Origin: Carallia brachiata | Taxonomy: Eukaryota > Streptophyta > Magnoliopsida > Malpighiales > Rhizophoraceae | Direction of reading: 5' to 3' | Assembly: GCA_021464245.1 (NCBI GenBank) | Contig: JADCRB010000013.1 | Span: 7,551,445 to 7,615,444, forward strand | Length of the DNA stretch: 64,000 nt | Part shown: piece after piece, positions 10,925-22,021 of the stretch | Layout: each line of letters starts with the position of its first letter | Numbering within the stretch: position 1 is the first letter of the stretch | Notes under the pieces: generated by a model | What the model was told of the DNA's origin: nothing | Databases searched by the model: none | Seen by the model: the letters and a program-made list of their open reading frames with translations, nothing else | Position numbers and translations under genes: made by a program

Positions 10925-11262
10925 TGCGGGCCAGGAGTTGGATTGGATTTTGAACTTGGGTTCTGGACTGTGTCTGGAACTTGGAATTTTTGGGTTTTGG
11001 GTTTTGGATTGGATTTGGGTCGAGTGTTTGGGCTTCTAGACTTGGACTTTTGGATTTGGGTTGAGTGTTTGGGTTTTGATTTTTGGTTGGGCTTGAGTTT
11101 TTGATTTGGGCTCAAGTGTTTGGGCTTGGATTTTCGGGTTTGGATTTTCGCTTGGACTTTCAGATCGGGACTTCGAACTTTTTTTTTTTTTTTTTTTTTT
11201 GATTTTTTTGATTTTTTTTTTCTTTTTTTGATTTTTTTTTTTTTTTTTTTTTTTTTAAACAT
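10925..11262. repeat. Low-complexity T/G-rich repeats and poly-T
   Basis: From 10925 to 11175 the plus strand repeats words such as TTTGGGTTTTGG and GAGTGTTTGGGCTT. From 11178 to 11260 it is broken poly-T. The Lys/Pro/Ser-rich open frame on the other strand is a by-product. This separates integrase from the homeodomain ORF and belongs to the variable 3' region of the Tat element. Confidence 0.7.
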
Positions 11263-12330
11263 ATTTACATATATACTGTTTCAGAAATTTACCATTGATT
11301 GGGCCGATTCGGACGCCTTCTTGGTCTGACAGCATGTAAGCGTTGTGAGTGTAGGCCTCCTGCACTAAGTATGGCCCGTCCCATTTGGAAGTAAGCTTGT
11401 CACCAGGCCGATGCTTCATGTTGATGGGCCGTCGCACTGCAAGAACAAGGTATCCAACTTGAAAAGATCGAGGGCGGACCCTGCGGTTGAACGTGTTGGT
11501 GAGCCGGGCTTGGTAGCACTCAAGTTGCTGTTGTGCTTCGAGCCTCCTTTCATCGAGGCTTCTAACTCATCCAGACGTAGGCGAGCATTCTCCTCCTGTG
11601 TGAGTCCTTCCAGAACAGCCATGCGCAGATGGAATCTGTGTTTCCAACGGCAGTATTGCTTCGACACCGTAGACAAGTGAGTATGGCGTCGCCTGTGTTG
11701 GAGTCCGGTAAGTTGTACGATACGCCCATAATGCCTCCGGAATTCTGTCATGCCAATCTCTTTTGGATTTAGAGACCTTCCGCAACAGGTTGCATAAGGT
11801 CTTGTTGAATGCTTCAGCCAAGCCATTTGCTGGGGCATTGTACATGGATGACTTGTACTGCTTGAACTTGAACTTCTCGCAGAGCTTGTCGATTAAGCTG
11901 TTGTAGAACTGCTTACCATTATCAGTGATGATGATCGAGGGACTCCATAGCGATAGATCAGCTGAGTCCGGATGAAATTGGCAACATGCTCCTTCTTTAC
12001 CTCTCTAAGTGGAATGGCTTCAGCCCATTTTGAGAAGTAGTCGGTTGCTGCGAGGATGTACAGGTGACCCAGGGATGACTTTGGCAAGGGCCCCACTAAG
12101 TCGAGACCCCAAGCTTCAAAGGGCCAGGATGAGACAGTTGGATGCAGTGGCTCCGGTGGTTGATGTATGTAATTCGCATGAAATTGACAAGCTTGACAGG
12201 TTTTAGCAAACTCAATTGAATCACGTACCATGGTTGGCCAGTAGTATCCCATCCTTCTGAGTTGGAAGTGCAACTTAGGCCCCGATTGATGTCCGCCACA
12301 AACACCAGAATGTGCTTCAGTGAGAGCTGT
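11255..12330 (-). pseudogene. Integrase of the Tat element, frameshifted
   Basis: In element order one sees a zinc-finger part with EAHSGVCGGHQSG and CQACQ (around 12330-12190), then the catalytic core WGLDLVGPLPKSS, giving the first Asp, and YGVPR. A frameshift near 11945 hides the second Asp region. NGLAEAFNKTL supplies the catalytic Glu (about 11815), followed by AYRTTYRTPTQATPY. The C-terminal part KWDGPYLVQEAYTHNAYML lies at 11255-11437 in another frame. All blocks expected of a gypsy integrase are present but spread over at least three frames, so no functional enzyme can be read. The enzyme would insert the cDNA into the nuclear genome. Confidence 0.9.
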
Positions 12331-12649
12331 TTTGCCTCTTCATTCCTAGGCACGAAGTAAAACTCCATCAAAAGACCTTCGATACAGAGCATCCTTGAGA
12401 TATATGAAGCGGGGAGCTCGTCGTTGAATTTCTGTCTTATGACGACGATCTTCAGGCAGCTTCCCGTGCTGTAGGTAGTCAATGATTGGTTGGCGCCAAT
12501 CCTCGTCCTCCGCGAGACGTACAGATACAGCGTTGGCTGCTGTAGTTTCTTCATCATCCTTGTGGCACTATCCATTTCTGGCATACGGCAACAACTGTAG
12601 CCTGGATTTCTGACTTTGCAAGAGAGTGGCCAGGTTAGCCAACGCGTCT

Positions 12650-13000
12650 GCCTGAGTTTTTCTCGTCGAGGCACATGCTCCAAGGTGATGCTTTCAAATT
12701 CATCCATTAGCTGTCGAGCACGTTGATGGTAAGGTGCAAGGTCCTCTTTCTTCACGTCATACAATCCTGTAAGTTGGTTGATGACGAGCTGGGAATCTCC
12801 ATGGACTTCTATAGTTGGAATCTTCATATCGACAGCCATTTGAAGACCAATGATCAAAGCCTGGTATTCAGCAACATTATTTGAACATAACTCACCGAGA
12901 ATGATAGCATATGGTAGTATTTGTCGTTGAGGAGTGACAAACACTATGCCGGCACCAGCACCATCACGCCTTGCTGCACCATCAAAGAACATCGTCCATG
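12650..13000 (-). pseudogene. Second, archaeal-type RNase H of the Tat element
   Basis: After the reverse-transcriptase-linked RNase H comes a separate RNase H fold: FFDGAARRDGAGAGIVF with the first Asp, NNVAEYQALIIGLQMA with the Glu, and EVHGDSQLVINQLTG with the next Asp. These match the plant/archaeal RNase H pattern. This extra domain between pol RNase H and integrase is diagnostic for the Tat clade (Ogre, Retand and similar). The frame is intact across the domain and is lost just after VPRREKL near 12650. Confidence 0.85.
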
Positions 13001-14575
13001 GTGGCAGTGTCTCAATGTAAAAGACCTCTTCATCTGGAAGATCATCTGTGAACTCCCAATCTGACGGAATAGGGTGATCTGCAAGGAAGTCTGCTAGAGC
13101 TTGTCCTTTGACTGCTTTTTGAGGCACGTAGACAATGTCGTAGCTTTGTAGGATTACTGCCCACTTGGCAAGTCGTCCTGACAAGATTGGTCTAGATAAG
13201 ATATATTTGACAGGATCAGCTCTGGCAATGAGACGTACCGTGTGAGCTTGCATGTAGTGCCTCAGCTTGTCAATGGCAAAGAACAGTGCTAGACATGTCT
13301 TTTCAATGGGCGAATAACTCAGCTCCGGACCGTTTAGTGTTCTGCTCAAGTATACAGGCAACTTCCTTTCCCTGCTCGTTTTCCTGTGCAAGCAAGGCTC
13401 CCAAAGATCTTTCCTGCGCTGCAATGTAGAGAATCAACGACTTTCCTTGAATTGGAGCACCTAGGACCGGTGGATTGGAAAGGTACTTCTTTATGCTCTC
13501 AAAGGCTTTGCTGCAAGCTTCGTCCCACTCGAAGTTGACATCCTTCTTCATCAACCGATGGAAAGGTTGACATCTCCCAGCTAAATTGGAGAAAACGGCG
13601 AATGTAGCCAGCTTTCCTTGTAGACTTCGCAGCTCGTGCAGGTTTTTAGGTTCAGGCATCTTTTGAATTGCCTCAACCTTTGACTGATCAACTTCGATTC
13701 CACGATGGCGCACCACGAACCCAAGAAACTTTCCTGATGTGACACCGAATGCGCACTTGAGAGGGTTCATTTTGAGCTGATGCCTCCGAAGTCTTTCGAA
13801 CACTGTCTTGAGATCCTCGAGGTGGTCTTTGCGCTTCTTAGTCTTTACAACTAAGTCATCAACATAACATTCTACAATCTTGTGCAGCATGTCATCAAAA
13901 ATTTTTTGCATAGCACGTTGATAAGTGGCGCCAGCATTTTTCAATCCAAACGGCATAACTTTGTAGCAGTATATACCTTTTGGGGTGCGGAATGCTGTCA
14001 ACTCCTCGTCTTCTGGTGCCATTCTGATTTGGTTATAGCCTGAAGAACCATCCATGAAAGACAATGCTTCGTGACCCGTTGTTGCATCGACTGTGATCTC
14101 CGTTATGGGCAATGGAAAGTCATCTTTCGGCAGGCCTGTTAAGATCTCGAAAATCAACACATACCCTCAACTGTCCATTCTTCTTTCTTACCGGGACAAT
14201 GTTGGCAATCCACGTTGGGTAGGTGACCTCTCGGATGAAGCCAGCATTGATCAGCTTGTTAACCTCCTCCTCGATTTGTGGAATGAGTTCCGGGCGGAAC
14301 CGTCGTTGTGGCTGCTTGACAGAACGAACACCCTTCTTTACTGCTAGACGATGCACCGCAATTTTTGGGTCAAGTCCAGGCATTTCTTTGTAACTCCATG
14401 CGAACACGTCCCTGTATTGACTTAATACCTGAACATATTCTTGCTCTTCTTCTGCAGTAAGTAAAGCACTTACAAATGTAGGTCGAGGATCTTCCGGAGA
14501 GCCAAGATTGACCTCCTTGAGTTCATCAACAGTTGCTTGGCCACCATCTTCAAGTTCCGGGGGAGCCTCCTTCAC
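13000..14575 (-). pseudogene. Reverse transcriptase and RNase H of the Tat element, frameshifted
   Basis: The N-terminal part (14120-14575) includes PVRKKNGQLRVCVDFRDLN. A frameshift near 14135 moves the remainder into the frame of 13303-14160, with FMDGSSGYNQIRM, MPFGLKNAGATYQRAM, the catalytic box YVDDLVVK (about 13845) and LGFVVRHRGIEVD. A further shift near 13345 leads into the RNase H connection domain with YLSRTL, YSPIEK and LAKWAVILQSYDI. Catalytic residues are visible, but the polyprotein is broken at least twice here. The enzyme copies element RNA into DNA within the particle. Confidence 0.92.
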
Positions 14576-15845
14576 TTCACCATCTGATGAGTCGGAATCA
14601 GCCTCCTCGCTAATTGTGACATGAAATGCAGAACCTCTGACTTCACCTTCTTTGTTTGACTGGATAAGCCTGTCTTGTTTGGTGGTGTGGTGATGGCACG
14701 TGCATCAGCTGCTCGGCTTCGGCTCTTTAGCGTGATCCGCACAGGTGACTTCTCCTGATAGCCTAAGCCAGGTCGGGACTGTGATGTTTGAGAAGCGGCG
14801 CCATGTGTGGACGGCAGCGTACCCATTGTGCTCGGGTTTGAGAAGTCATAGCCCGCCTTTGCCAAAAGCTTGTATGCATTAGGATCAAATCCTTCATGTG
14901 TTCTTCTTTCTGGAAGTGAGCCGCCTTCGACTGCCCCCGTGTGTGGTTTGACGAAGCCTTTTAATGGTTTTGAAGAAAAACCGGCTCAATCTTTGGTATC
15001 GGCAGAGTGTAAGTCTCCTTCAGGTTGTGCAGCTCCTTTGTTTTGGGTTGGCTATGTCCTTGCTCCTGTTTAGAATCAATACAATAAGAGAAAGGGGGTT
15101 GACCTTCTGAGCGTCGTGACTTCGGCACATAGCGTAGGACTGGAGTGGAGCTTGAAGATGCAACATCCTTCGGACGAAGTTCAGCAGGCTGTGGCAGCTT
15201 TTCATTTTGGAGTCTGAGGTTGAGCATTGGCAGGTTCTTCGACAGCTTTTCCCTTTTTGTGGCCCCCAGTCCAAGTAGCTTTTGATGGAATGATTCCGGA
15301 TTGTCTGTGTCGGTGTAGAAGACTGCATCCGCCAAATGTGATTCAGCATCATCGAACGGCTTTAAGTCAGCATTGACCTTTTGAACGCCACCATTGTAGT
15401 ACTTGAAGCACTGATGCAGGCTTGAGAGCACAACTCCATTTCCATGAATCCACGGTCGTCCTAGCAACATCTTATACGTGGTACGTGCATCAATCACATG
15501 AAACAGAGTGCTAGAAGTGAGATTACCGATAGTTAACTCCAAGCGAATCATCCCAATTGCTTTCTGTCCTCCTTGATTAAAGCCATGAATCATCAAGCGG
15601 CTGTCTGATAATTCATCAATGCCAATGCCGAGCTCCTTTATGGTGGATTTTGGGATAATATTGACTGCTGAGCCATCGTCGATCAGAATACGTCGGACCT
15701 TCTGCGCTCTCACATAGCCTGATACATACAGCGGCCGATTGTGGGGTTTGGACCCCAGCAGGAGATCCTCATCTGAAAATGAGATAGCAGAGTAACATCT
15801 GACGTGATTTTGGGCCGTCTGTTGCTTTCGTTGAGTTAGAATCAT
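14572..15845 (-). pseudogene. Protease and pol linker of the Tat element
   Basis: The frame 14961-15845 holds a retropepsin-like domain: RRILIDDGSAVNIIPKS near residues 50-66 with the DGSA-type active site usual in this clade, and TTYKMLLGRPWIHGNG further on, the second conserved block. The following segment (14572-14865) is a variable linker in a different frame, leading to reverse transcriptase. The protease frame differs from that of gag, so a further small indel or a programmed shift separates them. Confidence 0.85.
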
Positions 15846-15888
15846 TTGATGGCTGTGATTCAGCCGAGGTCTGGAGAGTATTACCGAC

Positions 15889-17523
15889 TTAATTTTGCCT
15901 CTTGAGCTTCATGATTAGCTCCTTCAGGACGAAACATTTCTCGGTTGGATGACTTACTATCCGGTGATATTTGCAGAATCTCGGATCACTGACTCGATCC
16001 TTTTCATTCGGCCGCTTGCACTCTGGGAGTTCGATCAGCTTCGCCTCCAAGAGTTGTTCAAGAATGTCGGGGACGTCTGAGTCAGGGAATGGATACTGCT
16101 TCTGCTCCAACTCTCGCAATATCACCTTCCGCCTTTCTTGTTGTTTTAGCTGAGTCATTTGGGTCGGAGGATTTACCTTAGCTTTGGCGCCCACTGTTAC
16201 TGGTGCGGCTTCAACAGTCATCACTTCTTTTCCTTTTCCGGAGCTGTTGGGTTTCTTAATCTCCCTTCTGCCCCCTTGCTGGTTTAACTGGATGGGAACC
16301 GTGCCTCCAGAGGTCTGTATGCTTATCTCCATATCATGTGCGCGGGTCGCCAGTTCTTCGAAGGTTCGGGGTTTGACACCCTGCAGGATGTATAACAGCT
16401 CCCAATGCATTCCCTGGATGCACATCTCTACGGCAGAAGTCTCCGTCAGGCGATCTTTGTAGTCCAAGCTGAGGGCACGCCATCGGTTGATGTATTCGAT
16501 AACGGGCTCTCCTTTCTTTTGCTTGGTGCTGGTAAGCTCCATCATACTTACCGTCCTTCGAGTGCTGAAAAATCTGTTGAGGAACTCTCGTTGTAGCTGT
16601 TCCCAATTGTCGATCGATTCTGTTTCAAGATTTATGAACCAGGTGAAAGCGGTCTCCCTGAGTGAACGAACAAACTACTTCACCAAGAGATCTCCGTAAG
16701 GCCCTGCGTTATTGCAGGTTTCAACGAAGTGGGCGATATGCTGCTTGGGATCGCCTCGTCCGTCGAATTGTTGAAATTTGGGCAGTTGGTAGCCCAAGGG
16801 CATGTTGAGACTTTCGATCCGTCTGGTGTACGATTTGACGTACATCTGTGATCCTTGGAAGAATGCAGCTTGTTGCAGTCGAATCGTATTGGCTATCATT
16901 TCCTGCAATTGTTGAACAGATAGCGAAGCTACAGAATTTGAGGGTGGCAGCTGTGTAGAACTACCTGGTCGCTTTTCTGCAGTGAAGACGTCGACTGGTG
17001 TGGCTTCTGGAGTGAAACCTGGTGGATATGGTTGCTCCTCGCGAATTTCGGGATCAATTTGGATCGGGGCCTTTCCTTTGAGAGCGGCGATCTGTTGATC
17101 TTTTTCCTTCACGACTCTGATCAGCTGCAAAATTTTGTTCTCCAATTCCGAAATTCTTTCTTCAGTACTGGTTGTGTTGGTCATCATGACGGCAACAGAT
17201 GAGGCTCCGGGAAAGACTGGGAGAGAAAACTCTTCTGATTCTTCTGTGTGAGTCGGATTTTGTTGAGCAGGTTTCGTCGTGTTGCCCCCGACTTCGATCG
17301 GGGTGGGTGATCGACTCCTCCATGCGGTAAGAGAGTCAGGGGAGAGATCCTGTTGTGCGAGCTGTGGACTCTCCATTTCGATATTTTTTTGGGTTTGGAC
17401 GGCAAGAAATTGTGTCCGTCCCCGAGTTTCTGGACCTGCGTACCCAGGTAGGGTAGTTGATGCAGACAGTAGAGCCGTTGCCTTCTTTTTTGTGGCAGCA
17501 GTTGTACTCCTTTTCGGTGTCAT
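15889..17523 (-). pseudogene. Gag of the Tat element with one in-frame TAG
   Basis: ATG at 17523-17521 opens a 545-codon frame ending at 15889. A single TAG at 16677-16675 interrupts it. The frame is the same on both sides, so only one codon is involved. The N-terminal part has a predicted coiled-coil stretch (ERISELENKILQLIRVVKEK) and a Pro-rich region. The part after the stop carries the retrotransposon gag core (FTWF, then INRWRAL and ELLYILQGVKPRTFEELATRAH). Near the C-terminus, CKYHR...HPTEKC resembles a degenerate zinc knuckle. Gag would form the cytoplasmic particle. Confidence 0.88.
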
Positions 17524-17701
17524 TTAATGTGCTGAACACTTGTAAAATTTTTTTTTTTTTTACTTTTTACTTTTTACTTTTTTACTTTTTTACTTTTTTT
17601 TTACTTTTTACTTTTTAATTTTTTTTTACTTTTTTTTTTCTCGGCTCCCCTTTTACCTCTTTTTTTTTTTTTAGAAACAAGAGATGGGAGGTGAAGTTGT
17701 C

Positions 17702-17722
17702 CCACCGAGCGTGCCAAAAATT
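17702..17722 (-). other. Primer-binding site of the Tat element
   Basis: Immediately inside the 5' LTR, on the minus strand, the sequence reads TTTTTGGCACGCTCGGTGGG. The TGG start after a few spacer bases is as expected for a tRNA 3' end. I could not assign the tRNA with confidence. Confidence 0.65.
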
Positions 17723-18366
17723 TGTAAAGGGTAAATTTCGAGTCTAAAACAATTAAATTCGAAAATACAAAAATAAATTACAAATAAAAATTTAAAATAA
17801 AAGAAAATTTACGTGGGGTCGATCTCCGTAGATCCTCCGATTAGTGTTTCTTTTTTGACTCCGTCAAGGGCTGAACGAGCTTGATCTTGACAGAAATAAT
17901 TTCCACCGCTTTTTCTTGAACTTGATATACTGAAACTGTATCTGATTTGGACGTTTTGACTACGTTTAGGAACCGTAGAGATTTGATCTGAGCCGATCTG
18001 GCTTAATTTTACCGAGGGTCGAATGGACTTGTTCTCGGATGAACTGTCTGGATTTTACTGAGGGCCGTATGAGACTTAATCCCAGCCGGATTTGTAATAT
18101 TTTGATTTTTTTTTAGATTTTTTTTTCTTTTTTTTTTTTTCCGCCTGCTTCTTTTTTTTTTCGCTGCGCTCTATTTTCTGCGTTTCGCTGCTAGCTTCTG
18201 CTTGGATTTCAATTGGGGAGGCCAATTTATAGGCCTCCCCCATGCCTGCCTGCCACCAACCAAATGGTTGGTGGCATTTAATTAGGTTGGCAGCTGCCAA
18301 CCTTGACTTCAAGGTTGGCGGCTGCCAACCATATTAATTTTTTTTTTTTTAATTTATTTATTTACA
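17723..18366 (-). repeat. 5' LTR of the Tat element
   Basis: It matches 8629-9276 along its length and ends TTTACA before the GTGAG duplication. In element orientation this is the promoter-bearing copy. A TATAAAT sits at 18225-18231 inside a perfect 9-bp inverted repeat of GGGGAGGCC. Confidence 0.95.
18225..18231 (-). promoter_or_regulatory. TATA box of the Tat 5' LTR
   Basis: TATAAAT on the minus strand is enclosed by GGGGAGGCC and its exact reverse complement, so the box lies in the loop of a potential hairpin. The other LTR keeps the same arrangement at 9133-9139, which supports function. Confidence 0.5.
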
Positions 18367-18371
18367 GTGAG

Positions 18372-21165
18372 TCTTCAATCTAGGTCTGTATTATTTTCAC
18401 TAACTTTCTATTGCTGGAGAATTTCTATTACACTAGAAGTTTTCTAGTCTCAATTTGTTTATTGGTACTATTCGCCTAATATTCTGCTTTGTAGAATTTC
18501 TGTTGCCGTTGTTCTCTTCCTATTGTCGCCATGCCATCATACGTCTGATGAAAAAGAAGGTCTACGGCATGCCTATCTGGACACAATAGCCAAAAACTTA
18601 GAACTTTTTATTTTACCTAAATTTCTCAATTTTACTTTTTATTTTCTTTATTGAAACAATTTCAGTGTTATAATTAATTACCCTTTTTTTAATTCTTAAA
18701 TCAATATACGTGCCTGAATTTGTTCCTAGACCTTTTGTGCTTGAGAAACTAATCTCTATTATATTGTCTATTTGTGTCGGCTTTCTACATCGTTAATTTG
18801 GGACCTTGGAATTCATGAGCTTGGCTAATTTAGTGCTTGGAATTCGTATAGATTTCTAATTAACATTAATACTTATAATAATTTATAATTTATTTATTTT
18901 TATTACGTTATCATTTTTTATTATTTTAACTGAATTTCTCAATTTTAAATTTTAATTTTTTTCACTCAAATAATTTCTCGTCAAGATTAGTGCTTATAAT
19001 TGATTATAATTATTTTATTTTTTAAATATATTTTTTCTTTATTTTTTTTCTTACAATTATGTAAAAACATATGTCGGTATTACAGAGTTCATTATTTTTT
19101 TCTGGTGATTTTTATGAAGAAAAGTTTTTGATTGGTACCTTTTAATAATTGTTTAATTTTAAACTCATTAAAACAAAAATTGTTTATTACATTAAACAAA
19201 AAAAATTTCTTTCATATCATCGTGTTGAATACTAAAAATAATAAAATTAACTAACTAAAAAATATTATTTATCTCGCGTATCTCGTAGATTATTTATCAG
19301 TCTATTTATAATTATAGAAATATATAGAATATTCATATTCTTACGTTGCAGTCTCTAATACTTGAATTCTCAAAAACTTAATTTCTAAATTTTTTAATTT
19401 TTTAATTTAAAAAATTATTAATAATTGTAGTCTATTAAATATTTTAACAGAATTAAGATTTTAATGATCATGGTCTTTATTAATCTTTTATTAAAATTAT
19501 AATTATAATTTTCATATATTTTAGAATTATCATGTGCAATCCTCTTTTTCACATTATAAAAAAAATCTTTTTTTCTCATATTACAAAAGCACAAATATTA
19601 TTTTATAACTTGTAAGCATTATTATTCTTTTGTTTATTGTTAGATATATTTCTCAATTTCAAATTTTAATTTTTCCGTCTAAATAATTTCTCATCAAGTT
19701 TAGTGCTTAAAATAAATTATAGTTATTTTGATTTTATTATGGTTTTTTTCCTTTATTCATGATTTATTTATTTATTTATTTATTTTGCTTTCTTCAGATG
19801 ACAGAATTGCCGCTTGATTTACATCCAGTAGTCACTGGAAATTCACTTTTTTTTTTTAGCAATTAAAAGCAATATATCAGTATTAACGGAGGCTTGGAAC
19901 TTTTTCCTAATTTATTGGAGCTTTTCTCTAATAGTATTGAAGACACACTATCTTAATTTTTTTTAAGAATATAATAATGAGAGAATGATACCCCTTGGTC
20001 ACAATTATTTTTAGCAATGCATTATATATTTTTCTTTTTTGATTAACACAATTCGTTATATATAGGTGTTGAAATTTTTATCATGTTGACGTCTAGCTAT
20101 TTTTATTTTTTCATGGAATATCCCGACAGTAGCACTGTACAATAGAGCTACATAGTCATAAAAATATAGGTAGGTAAATTTATTGGTCAAAATTTTTTTT
20201 TTCTTCTAAATAGAAAAAAAGATTTATTGTAAGTATGTCAATTATTGAATTTGTAAGTCGAGACAATAGTAATTTTCGTTTGTTATACCTCATTCAACCA
20301 CTCACAAGAGATAGATCTATCACTCGAATACTATTAGACTCAACTAATTTTTTTTATGTCTGAACTCAACTAATTTTTTTTATATCTGATCATAATATTA
20401 ACAAATTATAAATTTATTATTATACTTATACTTAAATCTCTAATTTTGAAAATAGGTGATATTGCAAAGACTTGAACTCGAGTCCTTACGCAAGAAGATG
20501 GACCAAATTATCATCAAATTATCTACTCGCGTAGTGTAAAAATTTTTTTTGATTTGATCTTAATGGCATATGTTATTGTCAGAAAACATATAATTGCTTG
20601 GAAAAAGATCGGTGGAGATATATAAGTAAAAATATAGTGAATATGTAAAAATTTAAATTATTAAATCATAAAAATTATATTAAATTTTAAAAAAATTATT
20701 AAATATTATTAAATTAATTATATATTCTCAACATAATTATTTATATTGGTATATAGTTGCCCCTAATTGCTTTATTGGCACTGTTAGGACAAGTGATTAA
20801 TACGACTGAAAAGAAAGAGTGAATGGCACGACGCATGAAGCGAATGATAGAATAGTTACGTAAAGGTTTTTTCTAGTCTCACATATTTTTAATTTTTTTT
20901 GTAATTACAGTTATATTATGTAATAAAAAAATAAAATTTATTTTTTATTACAAAAAATTAATATTATTATAAAAAATTAAAAATTTATTATAATTTAAAC
21001 AAAATTTAGACAAAAAAATTTCAGACAATTTACCCATGCCCCAAATCAAATGCCCTTTGGCCGTATATTTGGCGTTCTGTATTATTCATTCATCGAAATG
21101 AAGTTATGATGCTTCAAGTACCTCCTTGTCAGAACAATTTATGCTATGCCTTATCACCAGCATCA
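18372..21165. other. AT-rich spacer
   Basis: No gene is supported. An ATTT microsatellite lies near 19766-19786. A possible tRNA-derived SINE remnant on the minus strand at about 20455-20540 has a box B-like GAGTTCAAGTC. The rest is featureless AT-rich sequence. Confidence 0.5.
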
Positions 21166-21348
21166 GCAGAGGCTATTGCTTTGAGATTAGGACTGTATTG
21201 CTTTGAGATTAGGATTTGAGATTAGGACTGTATGGCTTTGAGATTAGGATTGCAGATGGTCCTATCACTTAGTGGAAGCAACAACATCATTGAAATTGAT
21301 TGCTGGAATATTTTTAGCAAACTAAAAGCTGATCCTCAGGATAGATAG
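21166..21348 (+). pseudogene. Remnant of a plant LINE/RNase H-like (RVT_3) domain
   Basis: The reading AEAIALRLGL, then ALRLGLQMVLSLSGSNNI, then IEIDCWNIFSKLKADPQD is the C-terminal RNase H-like region seen at the end of many plant LINE polyproteins. It ends at TAG 21346-21348. The stretch around 21175-21250 is locally multiplied: GCTTTGAGATTAGGA occurs three times, which breaks the frame. Nothing else of the element is recognisable upstream. Confidence 0.6.
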
Positions 21349-21926
21349 TGGGACTGTAGCACTTATCTTGTGAAATATTTTTAGATTTTTAAAATTTATG
21401 AATAATTATTTTTGTTATGTTATATTTAGACTAATTAATAACGTAGTGAATTGAGTTATAAATCAATTTTTATTACGATTATATTCTGTAAATTAGATTA
21501 ACAACCTACTATCTTACCTTTAATTTTTATTATTTAAAAATTAATTGTATTAATGAATATGAGCTTCATTCTTTCTATAAAAAAAAAAAAGGTACGTCCT
21601 TTTCCTATCAATTTTGTTTCGACCGCAAAAGTCATCGCTCTTTCCCATTATTGTGTAGCAATAGTCATCACTTAAATACCTTTTTAGTTTTTCTTACGAG
21701 CACTGTCATATTTTTTAGAGAAAAAAAATATTTAAAATATTATCTAAATATAATTAATTATATTTAATTTATAATTATTTAAATTTTAAGTATAATTAAA
21801 AAAAATTACTGTTATTTTTTTATACATAAAATCTAACTAATTACAGATCAAATTCACTTAATTACATTCGAGCAGCGCTTAAAACACTCTTTTATCAAAA
21901 AAAAATGTAACTTTTTTCTTTTCCGA

Positions 21927-21933
21927 TATATAT
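21927..21933 (+). promoter_or_regulatory. Putative TATA box of the terpene synthase gene
   Basis: TATATAT lies 95 bases before the ATG at 22022, a normal plant distance allowing a short leader. Confidence 0.5.
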
Positions 21934-22021
21934 CAGCGCAGGAAGTCCTTGAGTTTCAAGCCCTCGAACACCACTCAACAGGAAAATATTGCTTTGTGCT
22001 TTTCTTCTTAAAGCTAAGAAT

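Larger units (their letters stand above)
8629..18366 (-). mobile_element. Ty3/gypsy LTR retrotransposon, Tat lineage, degenerate
   Basis: A complete element of about 9.7 kb sits in minus orientation. It is bounded by TG...CA long terminal repeats (8629-9276 and 17723-18366) and an exact 5-bp target duplication GTGAG (8624-8628 and 18367-18371). In element order it reads 5' LTR, primer-binding site, gag, protease, reverse transcriptase, RNase H, a second RNase H, integrase, then about 2 kb of extra 3' sequence with a homeodomain, polypurine tract and 3' LTR. The gag-to-integrase order is Ty3/gypsy type. The additional archaeal-type RNase H is the hallmark of the plant Tat lineage. Several frameshifts and stops mean it is not autonomous. 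The two LTRs differ by roughly two dozen substitutions by eye, plus length changes in T-runs, so insertion is fairly recent. Confidence 0.95.

Noticed and set aside
10362..10925. 187-codon minus-strand frame overlapping the homeodomain
   Set aside because: It is in the third frame relative to both homeodomain pieces and has no domain; it is a shadow of the homeodomain sequence.
10909..11262. Lys/Pro/Ser-rich 117-codon frame
   Set aside because: Built from low-complexity T/G repeats and poly-T on the other strand.
14093..17527. Several plus-strand open frames of 60-92 codons inside the retrotransposon
   Set aside because: They are antisense to gag and pol, where recognisable domains lie on the minus strand.
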